From positions 59,696,777-59,760,776 of the forward strand of contig CM057002.1 of the NCBI GenBank assembly GCA_029891345.1: DNA of 64,000 bases, in the 5' to 3' direction. The notes beneath the pieces are model-generated. The model saw nothing but the letters and a program-made list of their open reading frames with translations, was not told the DNA's origin and did no database searches. Of this stretch, positions 24,601 through 36,600 are shown in pieces. The DNA comes from Dryococelus australis. Lineage: Eukaryota; Arthropoda; Insecta; Phasmatodea; Phasmatidae. Numbering within the stretch: position 1 is the stretch's first letter; every line of letters starts with the position of its first letter. The position numbers and the translations under genes were made by a program.

Positions 24601-27600
24601 GCGCAAAATACAATACCTGCAAAAAAGTATTTGTACACCAACAGGTTGGAATCCATGCTCACGTTTTATAATGGTTGTCATAAACTGTGTCTGAAATGAA
24701 AAATTCAGTATTTTGTAATTTGTCATTTCGTAAGTTTCAATTTGGACATTGTCGACAGTCATTTGTTTAGCCCACGCGGCCACACATTTTTACATTTACA
24801 TTGAAAATTATTTTCATTAAAATATAATGCTAAAAATGTACATGATATTTCTACAATCTTAATTATACTGCATTGTGTAAAAATTGTATACATTTTTTAG
24901 ATGATTTGTTTTATTTGTCATTTACATGGTTTCATATTAACAGTGCTAGGACCCTAAAAACACTTGAATGAAAAAAAGGAAATAAAATAATCTAATGTAC
25001 ATTTTTTCTCAATTATACGACGAGATAGGACATTTTTACCAAATATTCATTATCGTTTTCATTTTCGTGAGAATTTGCAACTATCGTTTCGTTAACAAAA
25101 AATGTATATTCGAACACCACTAAATGAAAATATCAAAAGTGATGAATGAACAGAAATGTTAGGGGTTGGAACTGATCTATTTACTGCAGGCTACATAATT
25201 ATGTAATGTACAGTTTTACTTAATGAGCTTGAAAACTGTAATAATTTTTAACTTTGATAAATAATATGCATTATGTTAAAATGTTTTGATGATTAACATG
25301 ATTTCAGTATTGATTATTCTTAGTGTTAAATAATTACAGCAAGTGTTTATCTTTGTTTTGGTAAAATGGTGAAGTAATTTTATATACATTGTATAAATTA
25401 TGTATTTTCATGTAGATTTTTGTTTAATTTGTGGGTGAACACAGATATTGTGTGACACGTTAGGCGGCAGTTTGCCTATGATTCATATTTGTTTATTATT
25501 GTATGTAGGTGAACACAGCGATTGTGCGATGCAGCAGATGCCAGTTTGCCGATGATTTGAGTCGCTTAGTCTTCTGCTAGCTGTTTGAGGCTCTTGTTGA
25601 AGACAGTCGTGTACATAACACACCGATTATTTATCTACCAAGGACTGTTCCCTGATGATACGAAGCCAATACCCATTTCTCTCCTCACCTCTCCCACCTA
25701 AACAAAGTTGTGCGTTCAGGCTGCACCCCATTTTTTAGACAATTGAGTGAAAAATGCGTGGCCTATACACGTGAAAATACAGTATTTGAAGAGCTATTGT
25801 TGCTTTAGTAAATTGTCAGTCCAATTTTTTAAAATGTTGTGCTGAAGGTACATAATGAAGTTTTGTTTGTTCCAAAACATTTGAATTTTGAAAAGTTGAT
25901 TACACCTTTATCAATGCTGTGTGCAGCAGTGGTAGAATGTAAGTAAGTTTCTCGACATGACATGTCCAGAAACTAAGCAAGGTATGGTTGGTATTATGGC
26001 CTTATAGTACTTCCTCAGTGATATTGCAAGGCATCTGTAAACAGTACCTAATTTTGTTCCTAGATGGAGCTTGGGATGGAGATCCATGGACTGTCTTCAG
26101 GGGCCAAGCCAGTGTGTGCCTGGCTGTCAAGAGATGGAATACAGGAGTGCCGTGAAGCATGTGGCGGCCATGGGTATCTCAAGTGTAGGTATTGTGTTTT
26201 TTATACTCGTTTTACCTGCTCTCAGATCTCAACTGAAGACTGTTTTTTTTTTATGCCAGTTCAGTATTGTGCTTTCAAATGGATTTTTGAGAAAGGACTA
26301 AGTTATCACAATTCATTTTGAAAAAATACATGTCATGCCATAACTAGCCTTGATAATAGTTGGTAAATACGGTCACCATTAGTAGAACCTTACTAAAATT
26401 ACCAATGTCTGTTTCCAGAAACAAGGTTGTTGTGACAGGTCAGTCTATATACATATTTTGGGGGATTTTGGATCAAGTTTGACTCACCCCCAATCTCTGT
26501 ACATCAAAATTGCAATTTTTTCAGTGAAGTCAGTGTTTGATCGTCTGTTAGTGTGAAAATGACACAGTTTTAAAATAAAATATAAGTTTATTTTCACAGA
26601 CAGATGTCTTGTGAAAAAAAATTGTACCAGAGAGGCTTATACTTAGCTTCTCCTTGTCTCCCGAAATGTTAGAAACATCAAGTGGCTCGAGGATTTACAG
26701 AAAATCGTTAGTCCGTGTTCAATCATTCCTGGCATAAAATCAACATGATTTTTGCATAGAATATTAATTTCATTGAATAATCTGACATCTTTCTAATAAA
26801 ACTATACCACAGAATGGTATCTGCGGTCCCCTTTGTTGCCAGTCAGTTTTCATTCAACACTTTCTACATTTTCCTGAGTAAAAATTCTGTTTGTTGGTCC
26901 CTTGCAAAAATTCTGAGGAATTTCAATGAAAAATTTTCTTATCATAATAAACGGACATTTTCCAAATAAATTACATAAACCACAGAAGGCCAGTCAGTTA
27001 CATAAATGTGAACATTGGATGTTGTGATCTTTTTTGCACTATATTTACAAATAAAACTTAAGCCTCGTTGTTTATACCATACACAAACTCTTCCTCCCGA
27101 AACCCAGGTTACCGAAGCACTGGTTTTAACTGATTGTACAAACACTCTGAAGGTCACACCTATATATATAATTTTTTTAGGAACCCCAAGGGATGAATCC
27201 AGCAAAAGGGTGGCCTATGGGGGGAGGAAAAGGCAGGACAAACACTGATGGTAGTTCCGTCATGGGATATCTATTTTTTAGATATGAGTTGGGCTGCCCC
27301 ATACAACACTCACTAAGAGAAACACAGTGCACTGCAACCAAAATATTCTAATAACTGTTTCAAAATAAATTATTTACAAAACAGACTAACTTAACGTTTT
27401 TAATCCAAATTGCGTCTTTTGAACTCATGTTAATTACAATTCGTGGACAAATACTTCTCTAAAATCACATTTGTTTGCCACTTATGTGCAGAATCATGCT
27501 TTCCGAAACCAACCAACTTAAAATTTGGGATGTAAATATTTGCTGTGCTGCAAGACAGTTGCCGAAAATGGCATTGAGCTATTTTACAAAGCAGTTTACA

Positions 27601-30600
27601 CCTGCCGATATTACATATTAACTGAAGAAGATGCACTGAAATGGCACTTACAATTACATAACTATACTTAATGAAAGCAAATAAAGTATCAGTTGGGGTG
27701 GGTGTGCATGCAGCCGTACTGCCAAAGGGAGGGCAGGCTGACCACCTACCCCTCTCTATTCACCTTTGATAGGTCGTTTGGTGCCATTCTCACTGTCTTC
27801 GTTTGGGGAGTAGGGTAGCCCACTAGTCTTTAGTGAGGATGTCCTGCTTGAAGTAATTGCCGGAAGCGGCTGATTCGAGCAGCGCCAGTACATTCTTCCC
27901 GTTGACATGAACTCTGATGTATGGGGCTCCGGGTACTTCAGCTTCCTCATCTAGGAGCGGGACAGTTTGCCCTTCTGGTCTGATAGGGTCACCTCTGTTG
28001 ACCCGCTGGCGGTGGCATTTCCCTTCTGCGAGGCACTCTTCTGATCCAACTCAACTTGGATGGTTCGTGGTGTACGGTTTATATGCCCTTCTTCCGCTTG
28101 TTCCTGCCTTTGCGCGGGCAGTCTCTGTTGAAATAGTATGCGGGACAATACAAACACTTCGGTAGGCGTGAAGCTTGTGGTGCGACAGTTGGTGATTTGT
28201 TGCGGCGCTTAGGTGGCTTCTCTGGCTCCGTTTGTTTCGTAGGTTTCGGGCGGTCCAGGAGAGCATGCACTTTGAAATTATGCTCAGCTTCCCATGCTCT
28301 GTCTATGAGTTTGTCCACTGTAAGTAGCTTGGGGATGAGTAGAATCTTTCTCAGGTGTGGTAACAACAGACGAGTTACCTGCCGTACACAGCTTTCCTTA
28401 TCTCCTTCGGGAAAAATCCTTCGGTACATTTGTACCTTACAGGCGTCCCAGTACCTCTTCGCCGGTAAACTGCTGTGCCAGTCAGCGAGTCTGCTGCTGA
28501 GTTAGCTCCACTCCGAAACAAACTCGCCTTGTTTGTTCCACCAGTCAAGGGCCTTCCCTTCAGTTTGGCCTGTGCTCGCAAGACCCATTACTTCTTGGGC
28601 ACTTCGTGCGAACGAAACTCCCGTTCACATTCGGTTGTGAACACTAGTGAGTCCTCATGAGGACAGCCTGCAAACTCTGGCAATTGCGGCTTCCTCGAGC
28701 AGGGAGCTGTACTATGGTAGGAGGCTAGTCCGGGATTATGCAGTCTGTTTTCCGAGGCAGGCTGGCAGATCTGACATTGTTACACCATTCCAGGTCTAGT
28801 AATACTCTTCTCTGGCTATCCGATGCAGCTGTGGTGATAGGTTTCGCCACACAGAAGACATTGTACTGTGTGGGTCCCTCACCTTGGGCATGTTATCCAA
28901 TTGCAGTACGCCATCTGCCATGTTCTGCAATCATTGCACCGCTGCTTTAGGCCATTGGTATAGTGGGGTTTGTCTGTCCAGCCAAGGCAGGAATAATGAT
29001 ACCATTGTTGGCAATGGGCACACTGGATCCTGTTGTTTCATGGGCCGGGGCAGCTTGGTTGTGTTTGGTTGTGGCTGCAGCTGTACAGTCGAGCTCGTGC
29101 TTGCTCATGTCGGCTAGGGTCATTTCAGGGGTGGATTTTGAGCACCGTGGGGTGTTTTATTGGACTACCCAAATCCATACGTTTCTTGACTGGGTCTGGC
29201 TGACCTGCTGGTGTGGCTTAGTTACTACTATTGCCGTCAAATGCCCCACTTTGGGCTTCAGAAAATCTCTTAACTACTCTCTTCTTGATGCGTGAGGCCT
29301 CGGCTGACCGGACGTTCACTACGTCAAGGAGTGTTTGGTTTAGTTGGGCACTAGCTCAGGCATGCCCTTCTGGCGGGGTTACTCGTTAAATTAGTCCCTA
29401 TGTGTCACTGGTGCGTGTCCAGTGTAGAGGACTTGCCTAGCATCTTTGCGGCAAGGCACTGATGTGGTTCGGGCAAATTGATTTTTCGCATCAGGCTGAG
29501 AGTTCTCAGCGGGATACCTGGGTGATGCGTACTCTTTGTGCTTGGCTTGGCCTTTTCTATTGAGCGTATATGTGCTGCAGGAAAATTAGTATTCAGACAT
29601 CTGACGTTAGATCGTGCTGGTGGGGGCAGAGCAACTGATTCGAGTTGGAAGTAAGCAGTCGGAATTGTTTGTGGCTGATCCAGCTGGCTGAGGTATTTGG
29701 CAACCAAAGGGAGAATCTCCTTGTTCTGATGCATCAGGCCCTCAAACAAGTCCTTAAGGATCTCGGGAGTGATGAGTACTGGTGGATGGTGCAGAGGATG
29801 TGCTTGTTATTTAGGCGTGAACAAGTTTATGTAGGCGACGAGGGTAGGGGTAAGATCATGTAAATACCCGGAGGCAGTCAGCACTTGCTGCACCTTCTCA
29901 TTAATACCATTACGATGGGAGTAAGGCATCGGGAAATCAGAACACCCCTCATGTCCGTGAGATGAAATGCAGGGAGTGTGGTACTCTTCTACGTGTCGAG
30001 CCACGTGGAGTGTCTGCTGAGCAAACGGACACCCTATCACAGTGCTCGGCACCTAAATGCGGTGAGTTTTGGGAGTCAGGCCTCGCCATCAATAGTCCCT
30101 GCACGTGGGTGTAGGTTCTGAGCCCAAGTGTTTCCAACTCAGTGAATGACTCCTCCGGCATCTAAACACGGTGGAGAGGGCGGCCACTAAGCCAACAAGC
30201 TGAACTCGAGAACGAGCGTACCTGAGTATGGGATCTACCATTCTAACTACCGGGACCATTGTGGCTGAGAGGTTAGCCTGCTCGCCTCTCACCAAGGCGA
30301 TCTGGGTTCAATCCCCGGCCGGGTCACTCCAGATTTTCGCATGTGGGAATCGTGCCGGACGATGCTGTTGGTCGGCGAGTTTCCGTGGGGATCTGCCATT
30401 TTCCCTGCCCTTTCATTCTGGCGTTGCTCCATACCTCAATCACCCTCATCGGTTCTCAAGACCTTGATGTTAAGAGCATCCAGATCTCTTCACTCACTTC
30501 ACTGACGTTCTGCCTACCGGGGTATGCAGAAATGTTGGTTGTTACTAGCATGGATGTGGAAGTTGCAGGTTGATGAGAAGGGGGGGGGGGGGGGTGATAA

Positions 30601-33600
30601 CATAGCTTCATGGAGCCATGACATCACCGGTCAGCTTGGGGAATGATGGAGGCGGCAAAGAATACTGGTATAGCCATCTAGCAGCGTGCAGTAGAACTCT
30701 GTACCTTCGTTGCATAGTCTGGGTGGTCCGGTGAATAGTAAAATTTGCAGGCTGGATCACCCATTCTTGCCGTGGCAAACAAGTACAATATATCGACGTC
30801 TCATGGCGGTCAACAATAAAAACTCCGATGAAATCAGACGCATGTTTATGCTTACTGATGAGCTGAAGTCAGTAAAATACCATTTTTGAAACGATGTCAT
30901 GCATCAAAAGTAACATTTCATTAGAAAAACATGTTATTTTCTCTTTAGAAATGATTGAACACTGATGCAGACTGCTGCAATTTTTGAGTTTTTGGCTGTT
31001 GAGTTCCATCAGAATAAGTTACATGTGATCTTACAAGCATGTAGATCTTATGAGTAAATTCCTGGGAACCATTTAGAAAATATAACGTGTAATTTTTTTA
31101 ACACGGTAAGTAAAATTTTAAAACAATTTTTGCATTTGGGAAGTGATGGTGGGTCAGAATCTGTCCAAATTGAAATGCTTCCTCTAATGTAGCAATCATT
31201 TTCTTGGAAACTGTGAAAGGACTTCATTTAGAGAGTTGACTGTTCCACAAATGCACGTGTACACACCACACACACATATTAAGTTCTCATGGGAATAATT
31301 TAATTTTTTTTCCCCTCTTTTTTGGTGTAGGTAGTGATGGGTTGTTGGTTGCCATTGTTGTTAGGGTGTGGAATGTATGAGTCTAGAAGGTTAAGCCTTA
31401 GCTGATTCAAGCCTTATCCCTCCCCCCTCCATATCACTTATAATTTATTATAATTAATCATCATTTTATTCAGATGGTTCTGAGGTCGCTGTAATTAATA
31501 GGTCTTTCCTAAACATGCAGTACTGAATACTATAGGCTGTTCATGTTAAAGTGAGCACTTTTTTAGACCCTCCCAACAGGTTTTAACCACTAATAAATGT
31601 ATATTATTGCAGCATCAGGCATTAAAGTTTGAGGGTGGTGATATGTATACATTGCATTTATTTGTCACAAAGCCATGTTTATATTAAAAAGCAGCAGGAA
31701 GATGGAAATAGGATGAAACCAAAAATTTAGAAGGGCCTTAAAAAGTGCTTTGTACATCTGGTGTTTGTTATGCGTTAATAAATTGCAACTAATTTGTTGT
31801 TTTATATAATTTTAACAGGTGTTGGATTGCAGTTCGTATTAAATAATTGTTTTTATTTGAGTACTATAATTTTGTTTGCAATTAATACACAATATCACAG
31901 GAAAACTGATCAAAAAGTTTATATTTTCCAGCTGCGGGACTGGGAGAGCTACGTAATGACAATGATGCTTGCTGCACCTATGAAGGAGAGAACAGCGTGC
32001 TGATACAGCAGAATAGCAACTGGCTCCTGCAACTGTGGGCCCGCAGGGCTGACAAGTCCGACAAACCATTTGTGAGTCCTCTTGGATCTGTCAACTTCTT
32101 GGCTAATGCAGACAGGATCTTGACAACTAAGTTCTCTGCATCTTCTGCTGATGCGGCCATCAGACCGGAAAGTATGTTTGTAAGCCTTTGTATTTACTCT
32201 GTGTTTAAACTATTTCTGTAAGTTTAATAGTTAAATACTTTGAAACGGTTTGCAAAAATGAATGTGCATTAGTTACTTTTTCAAAAAACATTAATTTTTG
32301 TTTGTTGAGTAAGAATTAGTATCATGTTGAACAAATGTATGACACATTATAATAAAATAATTATTTGAATTCATTAAAAACAGCAGTAAGTCCTTTGCTA
32401 CAAACATCATACAAAGCAGCTGCTAAATACACAAACATGATGTGTGACATCCTGTCAAATAAGAGACTTACGTTCAGTGGACTGGTTTTTGTTTGGATGC
32501 TGAGTCAGGTGCACCCTTGTATGCTAACGTATGCCAACATGCGGCGCTGTGCAGATGCGTACTCTGCGGGCAACTTCGCCCCATCCAAGAGCGACCCAAG
32601 CACAGGGGCAAGTCATAACAGTGGCAGAATAATTTAAATGTATTGAGCAAGGAGATTCCACAAGCCTGGACAGCCGAATACGTAACCGTAATTAACATGC
32701 TTAGTTATAATATGCATTGCCCACCCGAAATCCCACATGCAAGCACCACTCCCGTGAATAAATTAAATATTTTTGATAATCCACTACCCTTCGCTTAGCC
32801 ATGGAAGAAGTTCCAAACAACCCTAGAGATGGCAGCACCCCTGTGGCCATGGCCTTGTGATGTCACAACCCGCCAGCCTCACGACTAGGTGTTTTAATTT
32901 GTTGTCGCCTCCAAGTGGGGAGATAAGAAATGAGCGGTGTACCCACTACGCTGATAAACCTACCCCTGTGTTGGAAGGCTATGCTACCCCCTCCCTGCAT
33001 CCTGAAGAACTGCTGATCAGAAGATTTTCAGTATAAATAGAAGTCCAGCAGTGTGGTCCAGCAGAGATGCCGTGCTCTCTGGCCAAAGAGGTTCGCGATG
33101 TCTCCCTGGTCTGCAAAAGACTCTCTCTCCTCTCCTAGCCTGCAACACGGCTCCTCCCTGAGCTTGAAACATAGCTTGGCTCCAGAAGTCTGCAAAGTTT
33201 TCAATCCACATCCACAGACTGCGAAGACTGCAACTTCCAGCAGTTTGGACAAGGCTTGTCCACCACTGCCCTGCTGACCGCGAGGGCAGCATCTATCTCC
33301 AGAGGTAATCCACATCCTGCACCCACAACCCTTTACGCAAGTCAACTTCCCTTGACTCCCGCGGTAGCAGGTTGTCGCGATTCTGGAAAATCCCTGTTAC
33401 ACTGTAAATTGCGTACCGTAGAAATTTTGCATTTTATTTAATTATGTAATTAATATAATTTTTCCTCAGGCTCGCCTTTAGCTGATTTTCACTGTATCAA
33501 GAGTTTATTATTATTTTTCACCTAGCTAAACTTAGATTTCTTTTTGTAATTAATTTAGCCGGGACTTTCCAATCTTCTTCTTTTGGCATAATAAAAATTG

Positions 33601-36600
33601 TGTGAAACCTAATGTATCAGATTACCATTATTTTTGTAGTAGTTCCCCTGTCAGTTTAAATAATTTGTTTTCTTGTAATATTATGCAATGCTACTTAAAT
33701 CAGTTATCACCAGTGAAGTCCCAATCCAGAACTGCTGTTTGCACGTCAAGGCCTTCGGTGTGCCTGCAGAAGCCACGTCCCTAGGACTGTACGTCCACAG
33801 AATGGATTACAGGACAAGCCAAATGCACAATAGGAAAGATGGGTCACAATTTTGTGAACGACACCGAGAGCATCGTGCGTTACAAAGAGCACGTATTGCA
33901 AATTCCACCAATGCACTGCCCATTACAGTAGAACCGCCATCTACGGAAATTGCTTCACCTCCACGACCAGACTCTCGTATACTACCACCCACGTAAGAGT
34001 CCTGGTTCAATCACCTGTTAGTAGCACTTTGGCCAGGATATGAGTTCTGCAACATCAGGATAGGTCTTCATCCCCCGTAGCCAGTGTGACCCCCACTCAG
34101 GTAGCCCCCGATCAAGCCTCCGTACGTTCCAGTATTGTAAAATTGGCTTTGGGTAAGCTCATTCGAGTTCGTCACCCGCAGGAGGTAGCTCTTCCCAAGT
34201 TGTGTACTATTAAGTTGGCCTCTGGAAAGACGGTACCGGTTCAACTCCCACCATACGTTGCCCCTAAACCCCGCATTGTAGTATTACCCGCAGATTACAT
34301 CCCCACACGCCATCCTGCCAGGCCCTTGTGTATTAACCCAGCTTCGCTAGCCAGGTCATCCACATCCACGTCCACAATTGCGTAATCAGTGCTCACCGCA
34401 TCTCATCCCGGGACAAATGGTGTCCCGAATTTTGGCAACCATAGTAGTGAGGCGGATAGAACTCCCTGGGCGGGAAACTATCTCGTTCCACCTCGTTCTG
34501 GGGTTTAACTCCCCTCTTCTCCGACGTGTCAGAGAGGGCAGTCAGTGCCCTAACCTCTCTCCCCTTAATCCAAAGAGGAAGCACACACGTCAATGCCTTA
34601 GAGTTCTTTGAAGGGTTTAGTCCTGGCAAAGTGCTGTGGCATGCCCGTTGTTCAGGACTAGCTTGGTAACTATGCGGCAGGGCATAAAGTCTAGTTCTGA
34701 CAGCGTTATCTTGCGTTTGGGATTTTCTGCCTTCAAGGGTATATCTGGATGATGGATGTGATCGTTAGCCGGGCCAACAGTGGGCACGTTGGTTACACAT
34801 GATGGCGCAGCAGGGGGGTGGGGTAAGAAGTGTTGTCTAACTGTAGGCAGAGTGACTGGTACTAGTACAGCTGGAATCAGGTAGGCGTTGGCTTCAGTAG
34901 GCCATTGGTCTGGCTGGTTGAGGTAGGCAGTAAGTACGAGTGAACTTATGAGTGTACACGTGCGGGTTCTATCTTAGACTGGCCCGCTGTTGTGTCCGCC
35001 GGTTCTTCTCCACGTCCTTGTTGAAGGGTCTTGGGGTCGGTGTCTGCAGGCACTGCTTCCTTGAAGACAGTTTGGACCTGGGTTGCTGTCTGCATCTCCT
35101 CTGGAACTCCGTAACATCCATGTTGGTGGTTTGGTGGTTCAGCAGATCTTCCTTGGTTTCGTTTTGTGACCTGGAATTAGAAAGCAGAGCAGAGCTTACT
35201 GGGTTACACACTGGGCTAACTACTTAATTATATAAATGTCCTGAAGAGCAGGCCTTGAGGTTGTTGTGTACTCCTTCGTGGCTTCACTTCTGCGAGAAAA
35301 GTGTGGCACTGGGTGGCATCGACAACGCGAAGACAGTGACCTCTGCTTTGAGCATGGACTGGGTAGCTAGCACGGCCGTACGATCAGGGTTGATCGCAGG
35401 TTCGAGTCGTTCTGAGGCCTGGGAGGCAACCTTGAAGACTCTGGAAGTTCTGGCTGCAGCTTCCGCCGGGGAAGGCAGGCTCTCTTCGCTGGTATCTACC
35501 TTTGCGCCCGATGTGGCAGGTTTCTGGCTATGTGGCTCTAGGGAGCTGGAGGTGTTGGCGTAGTTCGTCAAGACGAAGGTTCTGGTGGCACTGTCGGTCT
35601 GACGGAGCTGGTGGCCGTGTCAGTCTGTTGATGTCAGTGGTTAGTCGGGGCACTGGTGGCCTTGGTCGCGACCTAACGGGCTTCTCCAGGACACTTTGGT
35701 GGTGCTTGGAGTCCATCTTCCAGGGTACTGGTTGAACTTCCGGCAGAAAGTAGCAGGGGTGGACGGTATGATCTGTTCTGATGGTTTGCTTCTCGGCTTA
35801 GGGAAGCCTGTCCCGATTGGTGCTGAGTAGTGGCTGGCTGTTGCTGATTGCTCTACCCTGTCTGCCCTTGTAGGTTGCAATGTCCATGCTTCCTGATGTG
35901 AAGGGGGTTTGGCGACTTCCATTATGTCGTCCTGTGTATCAGAGTGCAACAAAGTGATGGTGTGTATGGTGGGTTCAGAAGTTTGAAGTAGCCTCGTACA
36001 TCCTCTGGGTGCATTGGGCTTGACTCCTGGTCTTCTTTCTGGGCAGGCTTGAGGCTGGTCCGAGGCGGCGAATTGTCAATGATTGAGCTTGCCAGTAAAG
36101 TGGGGGAGGGCACGCGGCCTATCACTCTCTGTTTTCTTTTCTCCTCTTAATGCTTTCTGCGATCAATCTTGGCTTGCTCCTGGAAATTCCTCTCCGTTTC
36201 ATGTGCCCGGGTAATGAGTTCCTCCATGGTGGTAGGTCTTGGAGCTATAAGGAAGTTCCATACGCGTGGTAACAATAGGCGGGTTATTTGCCTGATGCAG
36301 CCTTCTTCATCCCCGTTGGGGAAGATATGGTGGTACATTTGTGCTCTCCTTCGGGCAAAGCAATCAACATCCCCTCCTGGTTTCTGGGTATGGCTATAAA
36401 ATTCTGTAATCAAGTGAGCTAGGACTTCTTCGTCGGTGAAGCGTTGTGCTAGGCGGGTGCTGAGCTGCTTCCAGTCGGACACGAATTCCCCATACCCTTT
36501 ATTCCCTTGGATATTTCTACCCTGTTAGATCATCTACTTGGTAGCCAGTGGCCAGGATATCCAACAGCGGCAGAGTATGAGGAACAGGAGAAATTATTAA

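Larger units (their letters stand above)
21280..25122 (+). mobile_element. Decayed hAT transposon hosting a LINE insertion
   Basis: Left end TAGGGTTGTGCGAATATTCG (21280-21299) and the complement of the right end, TAGTGGTGTTCGAATATAC, are terminal inverted repeats. Flanks AATGAAAG (21272-21279) and AATGAAAA (25123-25130) are an 8-bp target duplication with one mismatch, typical of hAT. Inside are a BED-finger remnant on the plus strand and a LINE (~21770-24060) that interrupts the element. The catalytic core and hAT dimerisation domain were not found. A second possibility is a non-autonomous hAT derivative that kept only its N-terminal exon. Confidence 0.8.
27700..30906 (-). mobile_element. 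Gypsy-like element copy E: LTR, PBS, PHD fingers, gag, protease (minus strand)
   Basis: On the minus strand it starts with a TGATGCATGACATC end at 30906. The LTR ends in TCACGCATCA at 29286. Then come a tRNA-Lys-type primer site, two PHD-like fingers, gag with zinc knuckle and a retropepsin fragment, after which it is lost near 27700. A tRNA SINE is inserted in the LTR in the opposite direction (30252-30575). The coding parts align with the larger copy at 40337-55190, so it is the same family. It has many stops and is inactive. Confidence 0.85.

Noticed and set aside
26064..26321. Gene starting at ATG 26064
   Set aside because: The ATG is the first codon of an internal exon preceded by a splice acceptor; the frame after 26184 is intron.
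30252..30327. Functional tRNA gene
   Set aside because: A and B boxes are present, but the head is fused to a body repeated at 38030 and 38990; it is a SINE.
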